A DNA stretch of 64,000 bases from Ctenosaura bakeri (GCA_948474755.1 CAOLHI010004248.1:62001-126000), one strand, 5' to 3'; numbered from the stretch's first letter, positions 10,580 to 21,430 are shown. The notes: generated from the letters alone by a model not told the origin. Translations and numbers: made by a program.

Positions 10580-11650
10580 TTAGATGTCTTCCTCCTCTAC
10601 GTATAAGTCTTCTATTTCTAACTCCGCTCTCTGTTGGTCTATTTCTTCCTCTTGTTCTATATCTGAATTTGAGTAGCTCCTTGTTTCCTCTTTTCTCTCC
10701 TTCTCCTTACTTCCTGAAATTTGTTCATCTTCCCCAATCTCTACTCTTTCTTCCTGACTACTTTGTGCCTCGCTTTGTCTTCTGATCTCATCTCGATCTT
10801 TTGGATTCTCCAAGTCTTTTCTTAATTTTTCGTAAATCTCTCTTGCTCTTATTACATTTGTAATTTTGTATCTTCTTTGTTTATATGAATAGGACAACCC
10901 CTCCAATCTTTCCCATTTGTACTGGATTCCATGTTTTTGTAAAAGTTGTGTCATGAATCTATATTCCTGTCTCTTCTTCAAAATTTCAAAAGGAATGTCC
11001 TTATATATTTTTATGATTCTTCCTTCCATCACAAGTTGTTTTTCATAGTTTATCTGAAGAATCTTCTCTTTAACCCGGGTTCTGACAAAACAGACAACGA
11101 CATCTCTCGGCAGGTTTCTCTCTCTTGCAATCTTTGAGTTTGCTCTGAATACTCGATCAATTTCCTGCTCCAAATCCTCCTCTTTCATGCCTGTGAAACT
11201 TGCCAGTGCCGTAATGATTTTTTCATCTAGACGTTCCCCAGGTGATTCCTCTATGCCTCTCATCTTAATACACTTTTCGCGATATCTCATTTCCTGTTGG
11301 TTCACCTTCACTTCTTCTTGTCTTTGGTTTTCTGACAGGGTTACTTTTTCTTTTTCCAGTTTATCTGTCTTTTCCTGAATCTCTTTAATATCATCTTTCA
11401 TTTTCTTCATATCTTTAGTCATGCTGTCCATCTTCTTTGCTAGACCATCAAGTTCTTTCCTGAAGTCTGCTTTCATTTCTTCCCGCGTTTCCTTCATCTC
11501 CTTCCTCATTTCTTTTTTTAAACTTTTTATTTCATTTAGTACTTCTGCTAAAGGATTTCCCACATCCATTGATGCCCTTCTGGATGTGTCTATCAATTGT
11601 AATTGCGTCTGTGTTTGTGTCCTAGTTCCTTTTCTAACTCCTGAGGCCAT
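10580..11650 (-). CDS. L1 ORF1 protein: RNA-binding chaperone
   Basis: Forms trimers that coat L1 RNA and act as a nucleic-acid chaperone in the L1 RNP. Intact, 356 aa. A polar N-terminus is followed by a long heptad-like coiled coil (about 33-125, rich in Lys, Glu and Met), an RRM-like domain (about 126-205, with KCIKMRGI and VVCFVRT strands) and a C-terminal domain (about 210-275, with KIYKDIPFEILKKRQEY). An unusual acidic, Ser-rich tail follows (about 280-356, ending in Glu/Asp repeats) that extends beyond the end of the domain layout in mammalian ORF1p. The ATG has a strong context (A at -3, G at +4) and follows a (GA)n tract. ORF2 starts 33 bp downstream. Confidence 0.95.
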   Translation of the reverse strand: MASGVRKGTRTQTQTQLQLIDTSRRASMDVGNPLAEVLNEIKSLKKEMRKEMKETREEMKADFRKELDGLAKKMDSMTKDMKKMKDDIKEIQEKTDKLEKEKVTLSENQRQEEVKVNQQEMRYREKCIKMRGIEESPGERLDEKIITALASFTGMKEEDLEQEIDRVFRANSKIARERNLPRDVVVCFVRTRVKEKILQINYEKQLVMEGRIIKIYKDIPFEILKKRQEYRFMTQLLQKHGIQYKWERLEGLSYSYKQRRYKITNVIRAREIYEKLRKDLENPKDRDEIRRQSEAQSSQEERVEIGEDEQISGSKEKERKEETRSYSNSDIEQEEEIDQQRAELEIEDLYVEEEDI

Positions 11651-11655
11651 TGTTC

Positions 11656-11690
<35 letters not shown>

Positions 11691-13465
11691 ATTGTTTACA
11701 AGTAATGTTCAATAAATGTTCTCTTCATCCACCAGATGGCACTGTTGTTCCTTTTCTTTTTTCCTTAATTGGCACTTCAAGAGTTAATTTACAGACATTC
11801 TTATCACAGTTCTTTTCTTATGTACTTCCCTAATAGAGTCCCAAGGTCAATCCCAGCAACTGAAATTATTAACCGCCTCTTCAATCCCTCCCCTTTAAAA
11901 GCAGTTTTTACTCTCTCTCTCCCCAAAAGAAAAGAAGAAAATTAAATAATTCTCAGTCTTACAATTCTTTTTATGATTAATTAATTAATCCCCTCCCCTA
12001 TATTTGTGTCTGCTTAGCTTTTGTATATTATATATTATTGCAATTCAGATTCTGTTTCTTATATGTATGTACCAATGTCAATATTAGACTATCTTATTGT
12101 GAATTATTACCATACACAATAGCAAATATCAACCTTCCAGGGAGTGCCCAGTTCCCACTTGTAAAAAACTGCTTAGATCTCCCAATAATCAACTGTCTAT
12201 GATCTTACACTTTGCCACCTAAAAATCTTCCAGCGAGCTCAAGCGTCTTGATCGCGAGCTCAAGCTTTCAAGCTTTCAGTAAACTTTCTCTGATTCTTGC
12301 TTTGTCTCTGTCAGTCGCTATTAATTGTAGCTCCCCACTTGCTCTCTCCAACGCTGCTACAGTGTTTCTCCACAGTCTTTTCCTGTCTTAGCCACAATCC
12401 TTCTCCGTCGATTCACTCCGCCGTCGCCTCTAACATTCCCCTCTGTCTCTCTTCCCCCCTTTCATTGAAACTCCACTCAGTCTCTCTCCGTCGCGTTCGC
12501 TGCACTTCCCCCACTCCTTTTCTCTTTACTGCTGCGTGGCTCTCCCCTGGCTATCTCTCGCTCTGTCTCTCACCGTCTCTTCCGTTGTAAATCCCCACCA
12601 TCTCTCTCCATCTCAGCCGCCGAAATTCCCCGCTTTCCTCTCCTTCAATGCCGATTTCTCTCACCACTTTCTCAATCTGTTCTTCTTAGTGGGGTCACAG
12701 TCTTAACGAAATCACAATCTTTTATCACCCAGTGTATTCAACTTATTTAGGCATTTTACAACTCAGCGAGCTCCAGCGTTGCCGCGAGCTCAACTGAATT
12801 TCTGCAGTCCCCGCTGTCCTCAAACCGCCGCCATTACAGTTCTTTCTTACTGCAAATTCCGTCCACCCCAGCTCTAGTCCCGTTCATTTAGCTTATTTGG
12901 CTCACTTATTCCTCTTCTTTTATTCTGTCTGCAAAGCCAAATTACACCCTTTCCTCCTTTGATCTCCACCAGTCTTTTCAACTATACAGCTTTACTGTGG
13001 ACTGAGAGACTGCACTGTCAGCGTCTCTGCCAGCGTCTCTACCTTTGTTCGCAGCTGTCTTCTTACCTTCGTCTCTCAGCCCGAAAAAGTTTTCCCCACT
13101 CACCACAATCAAACGTATAGGACAAGCTCTCCCGTCGAGAAGTAAGTTGAGATACCAGTGATGACTGCTCTTCTTGAAAAGCTGTTTGATATTCTTTAAA
13201 AGTTAAAAAGTCTCTGGCATTATTGGGCTGCCTGAAAAGGCAGATGCCCAGGCGGGTGGGAACTCTTCGACCCTCACTTTCGAGCTCCGAGGTTGTCACC
13301 TCCAGCCCGTAAAGGAAACTGGATCCCCGCCGAGTACCTCTGGTCCCCCTTTACCGGGGGGGCTCTTTCCCGGGTGGATTTTCCCCGGGATACCCGCTTG
13401 GGATGACGGGGACAACGAGCGCTTGTCGCTGTCGCCGCCGCTCACAACGCCATTGAGACCGGAAG
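11651..13465 (-). promoter_or_regulatory. L1 5' UTR / internal promoter region
   Basis: About 1.8 kb between the L1 5' end and ORF1 with no coding ORF of its own. Base composition changes from AT-rich near ORF1 to GC- and CpG-rich over the outermost 200 bp (about 13280-13465), as expected of a TATA-less LINE promoter. The very 5' end holds an ATGGC core on the minus strand (13449-13453), resembling the YY1 core at the start of human L1, and the junction reads ACCGGAAGT on the plus strand (13458-13466), an ETS-type site. Several GCGAGCTCAAG-like motifs recur (about 12233-12263 and near 12766-12792). Promoter function is inferred from position and composition. Confidence 0.75.
11653..11680 (-). 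repeat. (GA)n tract just upstream of L1 ORF1
   Basis: On the plus strand a CT dinucleotide run, so GA-rich in the L1 transcript, ending a few bases before the ORF1 ATG. It forms the leader next to the start codon; any effect on translation is untested. Confidence 0.85.
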
Positions 13466-13484
13466 TCCTTCCTTGGAGATTTTT
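13466..13484 (+). repeat. L1 target-site duplication, right copy
   Basis: Identical 19-mer to 6173-6191. It belongs to the original CR1 sequence and reads in frame with the end of CR1 ORF2. Confidence 0.95.
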
Positions 13485-13523
13485 AAGCAGAGGCTTGATG
13501 GCCATCTGTCGGGATTGATTTGA
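13466..13523 (+). pseudogene. CR1 ORF2, last codons after L1 insertion
   Basis: Continues the CR1 ORF2 frame interrupted at 6191: LEIFKQRLDGHLSG-type C-terminus and a TGA stop at 13521-13523. This confirms that the L1 landed within the last ~18 codons of CR1 ORF2. Confidence 0.88.
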
Positions 13524-13613
13524 GGGTGTTCCTGCATGGCAGGGGGTTGGACTGGATGGCCTGTGTGGTCTCTTCCAACTCTGAATTTCTATGTTTCTAC
13601 GATTCTATGATTC
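13485..13613 (+). mobile_element. CR1 LINE 3' end
   Basis: CR1 3' end with the diagnostic 'gggttggactggatggcc' and terminal ATTCTATGATTC-type octamer repeats. It joins directly to the second half of the SINE at about 13614. Confidence 0.93.
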
Positions 13614-13739
13614 ACATTCTCTTAGCCTCAGAGGAAGGCAATAGCAAACCTACTCTGAATACATCTTACCAAGAAAATTCAGAAGGCCTTAGGGTCATCA
13701 AAAGTTGAAAATGATTTAAAGGTACACAATGACAACAAC
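13614..13739 (+). mobile_element. tRNA-derived SINE, 3' half
   Basis: Continues the SINE broken at 1593: 'tagcctcagaggaaggcaa', a body, and a Bov-B-like tail ending in an ACAATGACAACAACG stretch. Rejoined with 1506-1593 it gives the normal order seen in the uninterrupted copies at 36495-36700 and 52127-52366. Confidence 0.85.
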
Positions 13740-15217
13740 GCTGAGGTGTTACCTAGGCCCAAATCCAAATGCTAGTCCTAGCTATACTGACAAGGGCAGA
13801 GGGCTTTCTATTTCACTAACTGTAGATGAGCTTTCTTGATTGAAAAGACTCTGAATGCAGAAGGGGAAAAGTCTTTAAGTGCTGACATCTAAGAAATTGT
13901 AATTATATTCATGCTCTTTTGCAATTGTGAAGTCCTTTATTTGGAAGCAGCAGCATTATGCACTATGTCTTGTACAACAATCTTGAAATAACCCCCAAAA
14001 TAGACATGAATGATACACTTGAACTCTCTAAATGTCATTAGATTTCCTTGAATATTTCTACCTAACAAGACCTTTAGAACTTCACCAAATGGTTAGCATT
14101 AATCAAACACGTAGGCCAATGCAAAAGTGAAAGATAATGGGGAAAAATGGGAAAGTCAAAGAATGGCATGAGACTTTTTCCCTTTATATATTAGATAAGG
14201 TCATTCAGAAAACCCTGACATCTACAGTCTACATTCATTGTCCTTTTCTAGAGTCTCTCTCAAGTGACCAATAGGTCATCTTTTTAAACAAAATTATTTC
14301 TATCATTCATTATTGACAAATAACAATAAACCTGAAAGTATGTGGGTCAATGGCTTTGTGCCACATCCATCTCCAGTTATAGAAATTCTATATAGTGAAA
14401 AACTCTTTTCACTAGAAAAGGTAAATCAATTTGCAGACTAGAAGGATAAAAGTGAACATACAACGAGAACTCTTTCCATTAGGAAAAATCCATTAAGTCA
14501 TCCTGTTTCTTAAGATCAACACTCCTGCCAGAAGAGCATCCTAGTCTATCCAACTGTTTAACAGTGGATTGTTATCAATAGTTACTACAGAACTTATTCT
14601 ACCTTTTGGTTGTCTAATTTTGGGAGGATGCATGCATGGAAAACTATGTTGGGGAAAGATGATTCTATCCAAGCCACTAATGAATGAAGGAGGATTCAGC
14701 ACAGACATATGCTGAAAAGCATAATCTGTCAACACTTCATTCATTCATTCATTCATTCATTCATATTCATATCCCATCCTCCAGGTGCAAAAGCACCACT
14801 TTGGCCACTTAAGATATTTTGGGAAAATCACAGTTGTGTTAAAAGAGCAATATTTTAAAAAAAACCCAAAAATTTGTAAAAATAAATAATAATTATAAAG
14901 CAACTAACCAAGGAGTAGTTAAAGGTCAGTAGTTAAAACAACTTAAACAGAGTGCTAAATCCAATGTCATGTTACTGGTAACATTATAACTTTCTTTCCA
15001 TCTGCTTTGTAGTGCTGAAAATGTAACTTCATGGATTTCCCCCTTCTCTTGGGCTAGTTTTTACCGTGCTGAGGGAGAGAGCACTGTCAATGACTGAAGC
15101 AACTGCCACTAGCAGAAACAGGCTATTGGATATTGCCAGATAAAAATAAAGACTACTGTAATAAAATAAGTCTTCAACAACTAGCAGAAAACAGAGGAAG
15201 GATGTCAAAATCTCCAT
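13740..15217. other. unassigned intergenic DNA with (TTCA)n
   Basis: AT-rich, no recognised gene or named repeat. A (TTCA)n microsatellite lies at 14737-14764. Confidence 0.55.
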
Positions 15218-15340
15218 AGCAAGAGTGGGGAAAGTACAGCCTGCAGATCATGCGTGGTCCCAACTTTTTTTGATGCAGCTCTCTAATCCCAGGACTCCCC
15301 AAAGCTCTTGAACTGCCCACTCAGTCTTTTTCTGACTGAA
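15218..15340 (+). mobile_element. possible hAT-type element fragment
   Basis: Begins 'gagtggggaaagtacagcctgcag', resembling the 'tgtggcccacaggctgcaggtggtcc' at 59676, a word set typical of old hAT non-autonomous elements. The downstream boundary is not visible. Confidence 0.35.
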
Positions 15341-16211
15341 AAACTGTCCCCTAATTGCTTAAACCACTATGAGTCCACTCCAAATGTGGTACTTTGGCTT
15401 GTTTTATGACATACATTGCTCCTAAACACTTCAATCCTTCCTCAGATCAGCCAAAAACTGACCAAAATCAAAATGGGAAGTGATGACATTTCTTGGTCAT
15501 CCAAAACGCAGCATTGACCCACTGGGGAGGGGGGTAGGGCTGAAAATTAGCTCCTTTCCCCAATGTAATTGTCTGTCTCTGCTGTAGGGCAAGGACTGAC
15601 ATAACATGAGTGTGACCACTGAGAATATCCCATCTCACCCAACCCCACTTGAACTTAAGGATAATAAATAAGTTGGTGTCCTGTGACTTATCCTCGGTCT
15701 GAATTATTGAGGACCTTAAAGGTAATTATCAGCACTTTGAATCATTGCCTGAAAATGACTGATTTTAAGTGATCTATTGATCCTGAGTAATACACTACAA
15801 ATAGCAAACCATGATGTAGAACTGATAACCAGAGGGGTATCAAAACTGTGAGGTTCCTTGAAAGCATGTATAGGCATTGTGAGTGGTACATGCCAGCCAT
15901 TTGAGGCTGAATAGCAAGCAATAGTTATTTCATTCCAGTCATAGTTCAGATATGAGTGTGCTTACCCGTCTTTTGAGAAAAGGTCTCTGGGTCTTTAGCA
16001 GCTCCCTGACAGCAGAAATGGATGCTAGTTTCTACATGCACTGGATACTAGAACAAAACAATAACACAAGGGGTCCTTTTAGAACTTACCAGAATACATG
16101 AAAACCTCTGACAATATTGTGGCTTTTTTGATTCCAGTGAAAAAGGATAATACTTGAAGCCACAAGTCACCAGCTTCACCATAATCATCATCGTCGTCAT
16201 CATCATCGTCG

Positions 16212-16250
<39 letters not shown>

Positions 16251-17769
16251 CTGCTGCTCTTGTTGTCAGACCTGTTTCAGAGACATTTGAATTGGAGTCC
16301 CTTGTAACTAGCCCTCCTGGCAGGGACACCTCCTCAATTGTCCAGGCAGTTCCATCACATTCGAAACTCACTGTCAGATGCTAAAGGGAGAAAGTGTGAA
16401 ATGGGAGAAGGGACACTTGTTCCAGCAAAATAGTTCAAATAATAACAAAGGAAACAGAGATGAAGACCTGCCAAACACAGCTTTGTGAACCAATTTTCTC
16501 TTTCTGTTTCAGCCCGGTACTATATCTGTCTAATGACTCATTCATTCACAGCCCTGTATAGAATAATGTTAATAATAATCACAGTGTAGGTCTTTTTCTG
16601 AAAGTTTCTTTTCTTTTTTTATTTGCATACCCAGCTAGCCAATGTAAGTCATTCATTGATTAATGCTGTCACAGGCAACAGGATTTGAATTGACTTTTGA
16701 ACATCCCATTGTTTGGTTGGGGGAAGAAAAAACATCTCATATGACATGTTATAGCCTAAAGGAGCTAGTATATAATATGGTTCTCAATTAGAGAAATGCC
16801 CAAGTTTACATTAAATACAGAACTATTGAAGTCGCATTGTTTAAAATCCAGCGCTTAGGATTAATAAATGTTAGGAAAAGTTATCTGCCTAATTGTCTGG
16901 GAGAATGTGCAGCTTTCATTTACAAGAAATGAGGAATATTCATCATCATAGAGGAGACAAGGCTGCAATTTAAGGTCTGCATTTTTTTTCCCTGCAGGGA
17001 AGAGAGGGTGAAGAGAGAACAGTATGGATGGCGGTGGGGGAGTCATAATATTGAAATGCTAATGTTGTTTCATTAAATGAATTGTGGAAATCAGCATCCT
17101 CAAAGTATAATTTCTTTAAATACCTTGTGCTCAAGATTCCCTTTAGGCAACTTTTCATCCTTCTTCATTTAAAAAATAGCATTAAATTTTATTAAAGAGT
17201 CCCAATTAAGATGGTAACTTGCTTCAAAGAACATTCAGACTTAGGGGAAAATGTGAAACATTAACATTGATAGGAGATTCACCCATAAAGCCATTTTTTA
17301 AACAACACTTTTTGAAAAACAGCATCTTCCCAACTGCTGTAATTTGACTTGCTTCAGGCATTCTCCCTAACTTGACTGATGCTTATTTTGGGAAATAATA
17401 CATAAAGGCTCAGTTTTAAGGTCAAGCATCATGTAAAGTTGACAGGTTAGGGTGAAAACCTTTCTGTCTGACTTTGAAATACAATAAGGGCAGCTGAATC
17501 TGCTGAATCAGTTTATTTATTTATTTTTTTAAAAAAATTAATATTAGATATTAGGACAAGTTCAAGCCTAGATGTGAAACTAATGGTGTGAATTTAATGT
17601 AACAGGCAGTATAGATTATGAACTTCTCCAGATGAATGTAATTCTGCTTTGTGGCAATCCATCTGTTGACAAGGTCTACACAATTTGGAAGCATTCATTT
17701 TTGAATTTAGCGAGAAATTATCAGCGCTCATTCTAACCCTGACTTGGACTGCATCAGTGCTGGACACTT
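15341..17769. other. unassigned intergenic DNA with (ATC)n
   Basis: No gene found. A (TCA/TCG)n microsatellite at 16184-16250 generates long low-complexity frames on both strands, which are not genes. The AT-rich stretch 16850-17800 has few repeat hallmarks and could include conserved non-coding DNA, but nothing in the sequence proves it. Confidence 0.55.
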
Positions 17770-18203
17770 TGTTACCACGGTTCTGTCATGCCTGGTGATA
17801 GCACTAGATATCTCTTGATATCAAATAATTTGGCCTTTATTTGACCTTTCTCTGCCACCCTACTCCACATGTTTGCAGAGGGCCACCGGACAAGCACATA
17901 TTGGGCGTGGCCGTTAATGGTTGTACATTCCAAACCTCATTTAGGCAGGCAACTTAAGCCTCTCCAATGCTTCAGGGAAAAACCTTTTTGCAAACCAGCC
18001 TTGCTCAGCGCAAAACTATACAAAGACGCACGGCCAAGTGCCGAGCCATTCCTTTATGTTGAGCCATTTGCATACTGGCCATACTATTGTCATCCAACGC
18101 TAAGCCCATCATGTAAAACCTGACCTTTTCCAACGCCTTTGTCCCGCTCTAAATTTCCTTTGTTCTCACCGAGCATGGCATGGCCTGTAGGTAAAATCCA
18201 CCC

Positions 18204-18210
18204 TATAAAA
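18204..18210 (+). promoter_or_regulatory. TATA box of the solo LTR
   Basis: TATAAAA, about 434 bp from the LTR start and about 320 bp before its poly-A signal. This is the normal layout of a retroviral U3 promoter. Confidence 0.7.
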
Positions 18211-18531
18211 GGTCCCCAATTCTGAGCCTTCCTCGGATCGCCTTGGACTTCCATCTAGCCTTGCTGCCACTTTGTCCAGTGACACTTTCCCCTCAGTTCC
18301 CAATAACTGAGCCTGGACTGCTTGGAACACTCCGGACTGCTATCCTGCCTTGCTGTAGGTTTGTCCAGCGAGTCGCCCCCTCAGCGAGCCGCATTGAGCT
18401 TTCTTCCCTGCAACTTCCACTTCTCTCCAGGACTACGAGAAAAGATGTCGTATTACCCATTCCCCTGAACCTCTCCATTTCCATTTCTCAGTTAGTTAGT
18501 GTATATCGTGTCTTCTGTGTTGTTTGTTCCC

Positions 18532-18537
18532 AATAAA
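18532..18537 (+). terminator. LTR poly-A signal
   Basis: AATAAA, with about 195 bp remaining to the LTR end as the tail of R plus U5. Confidence 0.7.
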
Positions 18538-18737
18538 AATATTATTTGTTGCTTTAAGAACTTGTCTAACTGCTCTCTGACCTGACGCTGTAGACATAGG
18601 GTAAAAGATCCCAGCTAAAGTTACCCTTCCTCTCGTTAGCTTGAGAGAGTGCTCGAGTCTAATTTCCCCCATCTTGTGTTTTTGTTTGGTTATTTGGGTG
18701 CCCCTCCCAGGACCCCCAACATACAGGGTAACAACTT

Positions 18738-20633
18738 CATATACTGGATACTCAATATATAGGGCAGATTATATGTTATAGTGGAAAAATGAGATGTCCC
18801 TTCTACTCCTTTCATTGGATGAGAAGGGGCAAGTGAGTCATCTACAAAATTTTCCACCATCCTGAAACAATAACAAGGAATTGTTAATTTAGATGACATG
18901 GGAAGGCAGTCCTCCAGTGGGAGGAAGGCCTGGGGATGGAAATCTAGAACCTCTACCGACCTCTTATTGCCAAGAAATCCAGGACTTTAATGATGATTCT
19001 AGGGAATCTTCCCTGAAAATATAAAGATGCTTTAACTGGTTCGACATCAAGTGAAAAGATCTCTTTCACTAATACTGGCACAGAAATTGTTTGCTTTTCA
19101 TTTTATTCCAGAAATTTTCTACTCAGTGCAGTCATTGCTATTGGTTATTTAAATTTGATTTCCAATTGCTTTTGTTGTTTTATACTCTTATTAAATTTAA
19201 TATTTGAGGCAGAGTAATTCTGAACATAGTTACTATGATGTGTTTTCATTTTGTTTTAAAGTTGAAATTGGTCTTGGGATTGCTTTACAAGGATCAGTTT
19301 CCTCCTAGTTTGAAAGTTAGGGCAGACACACTTTATATAATAATAATAGAACATCCCTTTCACAGTGTCCCTGGTCTCATCTGGTTTTTAGAAGTATGCT
19401 GGTTTGAACTGGATGTTACATTTAGGTATCACAGACAATGGACATTAGTAATCCTGTTCTCCATGAATTTGGGTATGCTCCTTGAAAGCCAGCAAAGACC
19501 GTAATCATCCCATCATCTTGTGGCAGCAAATTCTAAAACTTAATTATGTAGACTTAGGTCTAAATGCAAGCCCAAAGTAGAGTGGTTCCATTGAATCAAT
19601 GGGATTTGCTTAAGTATTTGTTTATCATTTCACAATTAAGTCAATGTGTCTAACCTAGCTGGGACAAGAAGCTGGATGTAGGCTGCATTGTATGAAACAC
19701 TTCCTTTTGTCTGGCCTCCAAATCCACTGCCCAACTATTATCTCTTGAATACAGATTGGCTTGAATCCCGTTGTGGCTGCAAACTAAAGTAGACTCACTG
19801 AATAAATGGGTTTACTTGTGTGTTGACTTACCATTTAACAATGAATTCAAAGGTCTACTCTAGTTGGGACTAACTAATAGGGCTCAGGCTTTTATTCTTA
19901 AGATACTAATACATGAGCACATAGGGATAACAAAACTGTAGTTGGCAATATGAACCACATTTTCTAGTATTCTTATGTTAATTTATACTACTTTGATCCT
20001 AAGCCACAATTCTCTACATGTCCATTAAGCCTATCTTACTCCCAGATATATCTTTAGAGAATTGCATCCTAAGACTTAGTGGCTTTTCTGAACACAGGAC
20101 TGTTTTAAAGAAATTCTTAAAGATAATAATGGCAAAGCAATCATTTGGAAGGTATTATATGAGTTTGTCAGGTAGACTACCTAAAAAGCAGTTATGCATT
20201 CTGCTTCATCCACTTGCTGACAAGGGATTTATATAAATCAATGGCATATCATATTATATATTATTCTACTTTTGTTGTTGGTAGTTCATTCCAGTAAACC
20301 GTATGGGCTGTGTGTACTTTAATAATAAATATAGGGCTGGTAGCGAGGGAAAAGGGATCAGAATAAATCCAAGCTGACATTTCTGTCAGATGGGACCTCA
20401 GCTTCTTTCCAATCTGTGTTTCACAGCTAGAAATCCAAGCAAGGTGTAGAAAAGAGAGGATTGTAACTATATAGGCTCAGTAGTAAATACCATCAGAAAG
20501 AGTTTTAAGTAAGCAATGATTTGGGAGGTCAGATTCAAAAGAATGGCCTCTTAATTTTAAAACTTAAAGCTGATACAGACAATCAAGTTTAAGGTCACAT
20601 TTCCTTTTTCTTCAGCTAAGTGGTATGTGGGGG
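18738..20633. other. unassigned DNA with two related ~130-bp repeats
   Basis: Mostly unrecognised AT-rich DNA. 19555-19690 and 19755-19885 resemble each other: both contain an 'attgaatcaatgggatttgctt / actgaataaatgggtttactt'-like core followed by a 'ctagctggga / tagttgggac' segment. They look like two copies of a dispersed repeat related to the fragment near 32898-32948. Family not identified. Confidence 0.45.
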
Positions 20634-20855
20634 GACTGATGTGGTACAGTGGTTTGTGTGTTGGACAAAGACTCTGAGAAACTGAGGTTTAAATCCCCGC
20701 TCAGCTATGGAAACCCACTGGATGACCCTGGGCAAATCCTGCTCTCTCAGACAAAGAGGAAGGCAGTGGCAAACCTCCTCTGGATAAACCTTGCCAGGGA
20801 AACCCATATATCTCAGTCAACCTGAAGGCTCCAGGGAAGGCACTAGGCACCACGT
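20634..20855 (+). mobile_element. tRNA-derived SINE (Sauria-type)
   Basis: Head 'tacagtggtttgtgtgttggac', B-box-like 'ggtttaaatccccgc', and body 'ggaaacccactggatgaccctgggcaa' and 'agaggaaggcagtggcaaacc', matching the other copies in this window. The tail is degraded. Confidence 0.82.
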
Positions 20856-20859
20856 GATT

Positions 20860-20914
20860 GTGGTTGTGTTCCTTCAACTCACTTCTGATTTTTGGTGACC
20901 CTAAGGCAAATCTT
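20860..20914 (-). mobile_element. SINE 3' tail fragment
   Basis: Reverse-strand tail: 'ttgtgttccttcaactcacttctgatttttggtgaccctaaggcaaa' corresponds to the terminal ~50 bp of the same SINE family. It abuts the plus-strand copy, giving a head-on pair. Confidence 0.7.
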
Positions 20915-21430
20915 AAATGTAATGTACAGTGAACTGCAGCATAAATGAATAAAATCTTTTAGGCAACGCTTGCTAACGACAGCTGAAAAAGTAAGAAGCA
21001 CCTCAAACCAGTGCTTGTAATAATATACTCTAAATATTGAGATCCCACTGGTGTTCTACACCTTCAAAATTTTCTCCAGTTGTACAGTTTTCTCCAATGT
21101 GCAACAGTCATCTTCGGTTTATGGTCATAGAAGTAGAGATGCACAATATTTGTGCATTTTTGGATAGTATAAATTTTTTGCCACTCTGGAAATGGACTGT
21201 ATTGATTGCTGTGGAATCTATTGTGGGCTCTGATCAGGCATCTGTGAGTAAGTCAAAAGGATGATTTCACATCTAAACTGTACAGCAGCACCTAGTATTA
21301 GGAACAGGAGTTAGATTATTGCAAAAGTGATATCCAGAAAGAGGAGGTGTATAGCAAGGGAGGTAGTGCCCTTTTCTGTGGTCTTGCAAGCAGGTATGCA
21401 TAGGTGATGATCCTTTGAATACATTTGATT

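Larger units (their letters stand above)
6192..13465 (-). mobile_element. full-length L1 LINE with two intact ORFs
   Basis: A complete L1 on the minus strand, about 7.27 kb: 5' UTR (11651-13465), ORF1, a 33-bp spacer, ORF2, a 3' UTR of about 570 bp and a short poly-A. A perfect 19-bp target-site duplication brackets it. It sits in the last codons of a CR1 ORF2. Both ORFs are open end to end and the duplication is unmutated, so the insertion looks young compared with the surrounding repeats. L1s with intact ORFs are well known in squamates. Whether this one is active depends on its reverse-transcriptase motif (see ORF2) and its promoter. Confidence 0.96.
17770..18733 (+). mobile_element. solo LTR (endogenous retrovirus-like)
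   Basis: 964 bp starting TGTTACC and ending GGTAACA, a perfect 7-bp inverted terminus with canonical TG...CA ends. It is flanked by a 4-bp direct repeat ACTT (17766-17769 and 18734-18737). It contains a TATA box (TATAAAA, 18204-18210) and a poly-A signal (AATAAA, 18532-18537) in the same orientation and at plausible U3/R spacing. No gag, pol or env lies beside it, so it is probably a solo LTR left by recombination between two LTRs. A 4-bp duplication suits gammaretrovirus-like or Gypsy-like elements; I cannot assign the class further. Confidence 0.82.

Noticed and set aside
12297..12590. 97-aa frame in L1 5' UTR
   Set aside because: Ser/Leu/Pro-rich from CT-rich sequence on the antisense strand of the L1 leader; primate L1 has an antisense ORF0, but this one lacks supporting promoter or start context that I can see.
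16048..16384. Frames with Met or Ile runs
   Set aside because: Translation of the (ATC)n microsatellite at 16184-16250; no coding signal. Same for the (ATG)n at 43039 and (ATT)n at 44858.
17840..18733. Start of the solo LTR at the TGTTTGCAG near 17871
   Set aside because: No matching flank or inverted end; the TGTTACC at 17770 pairs with GGTAACA and has ACTT duplications.
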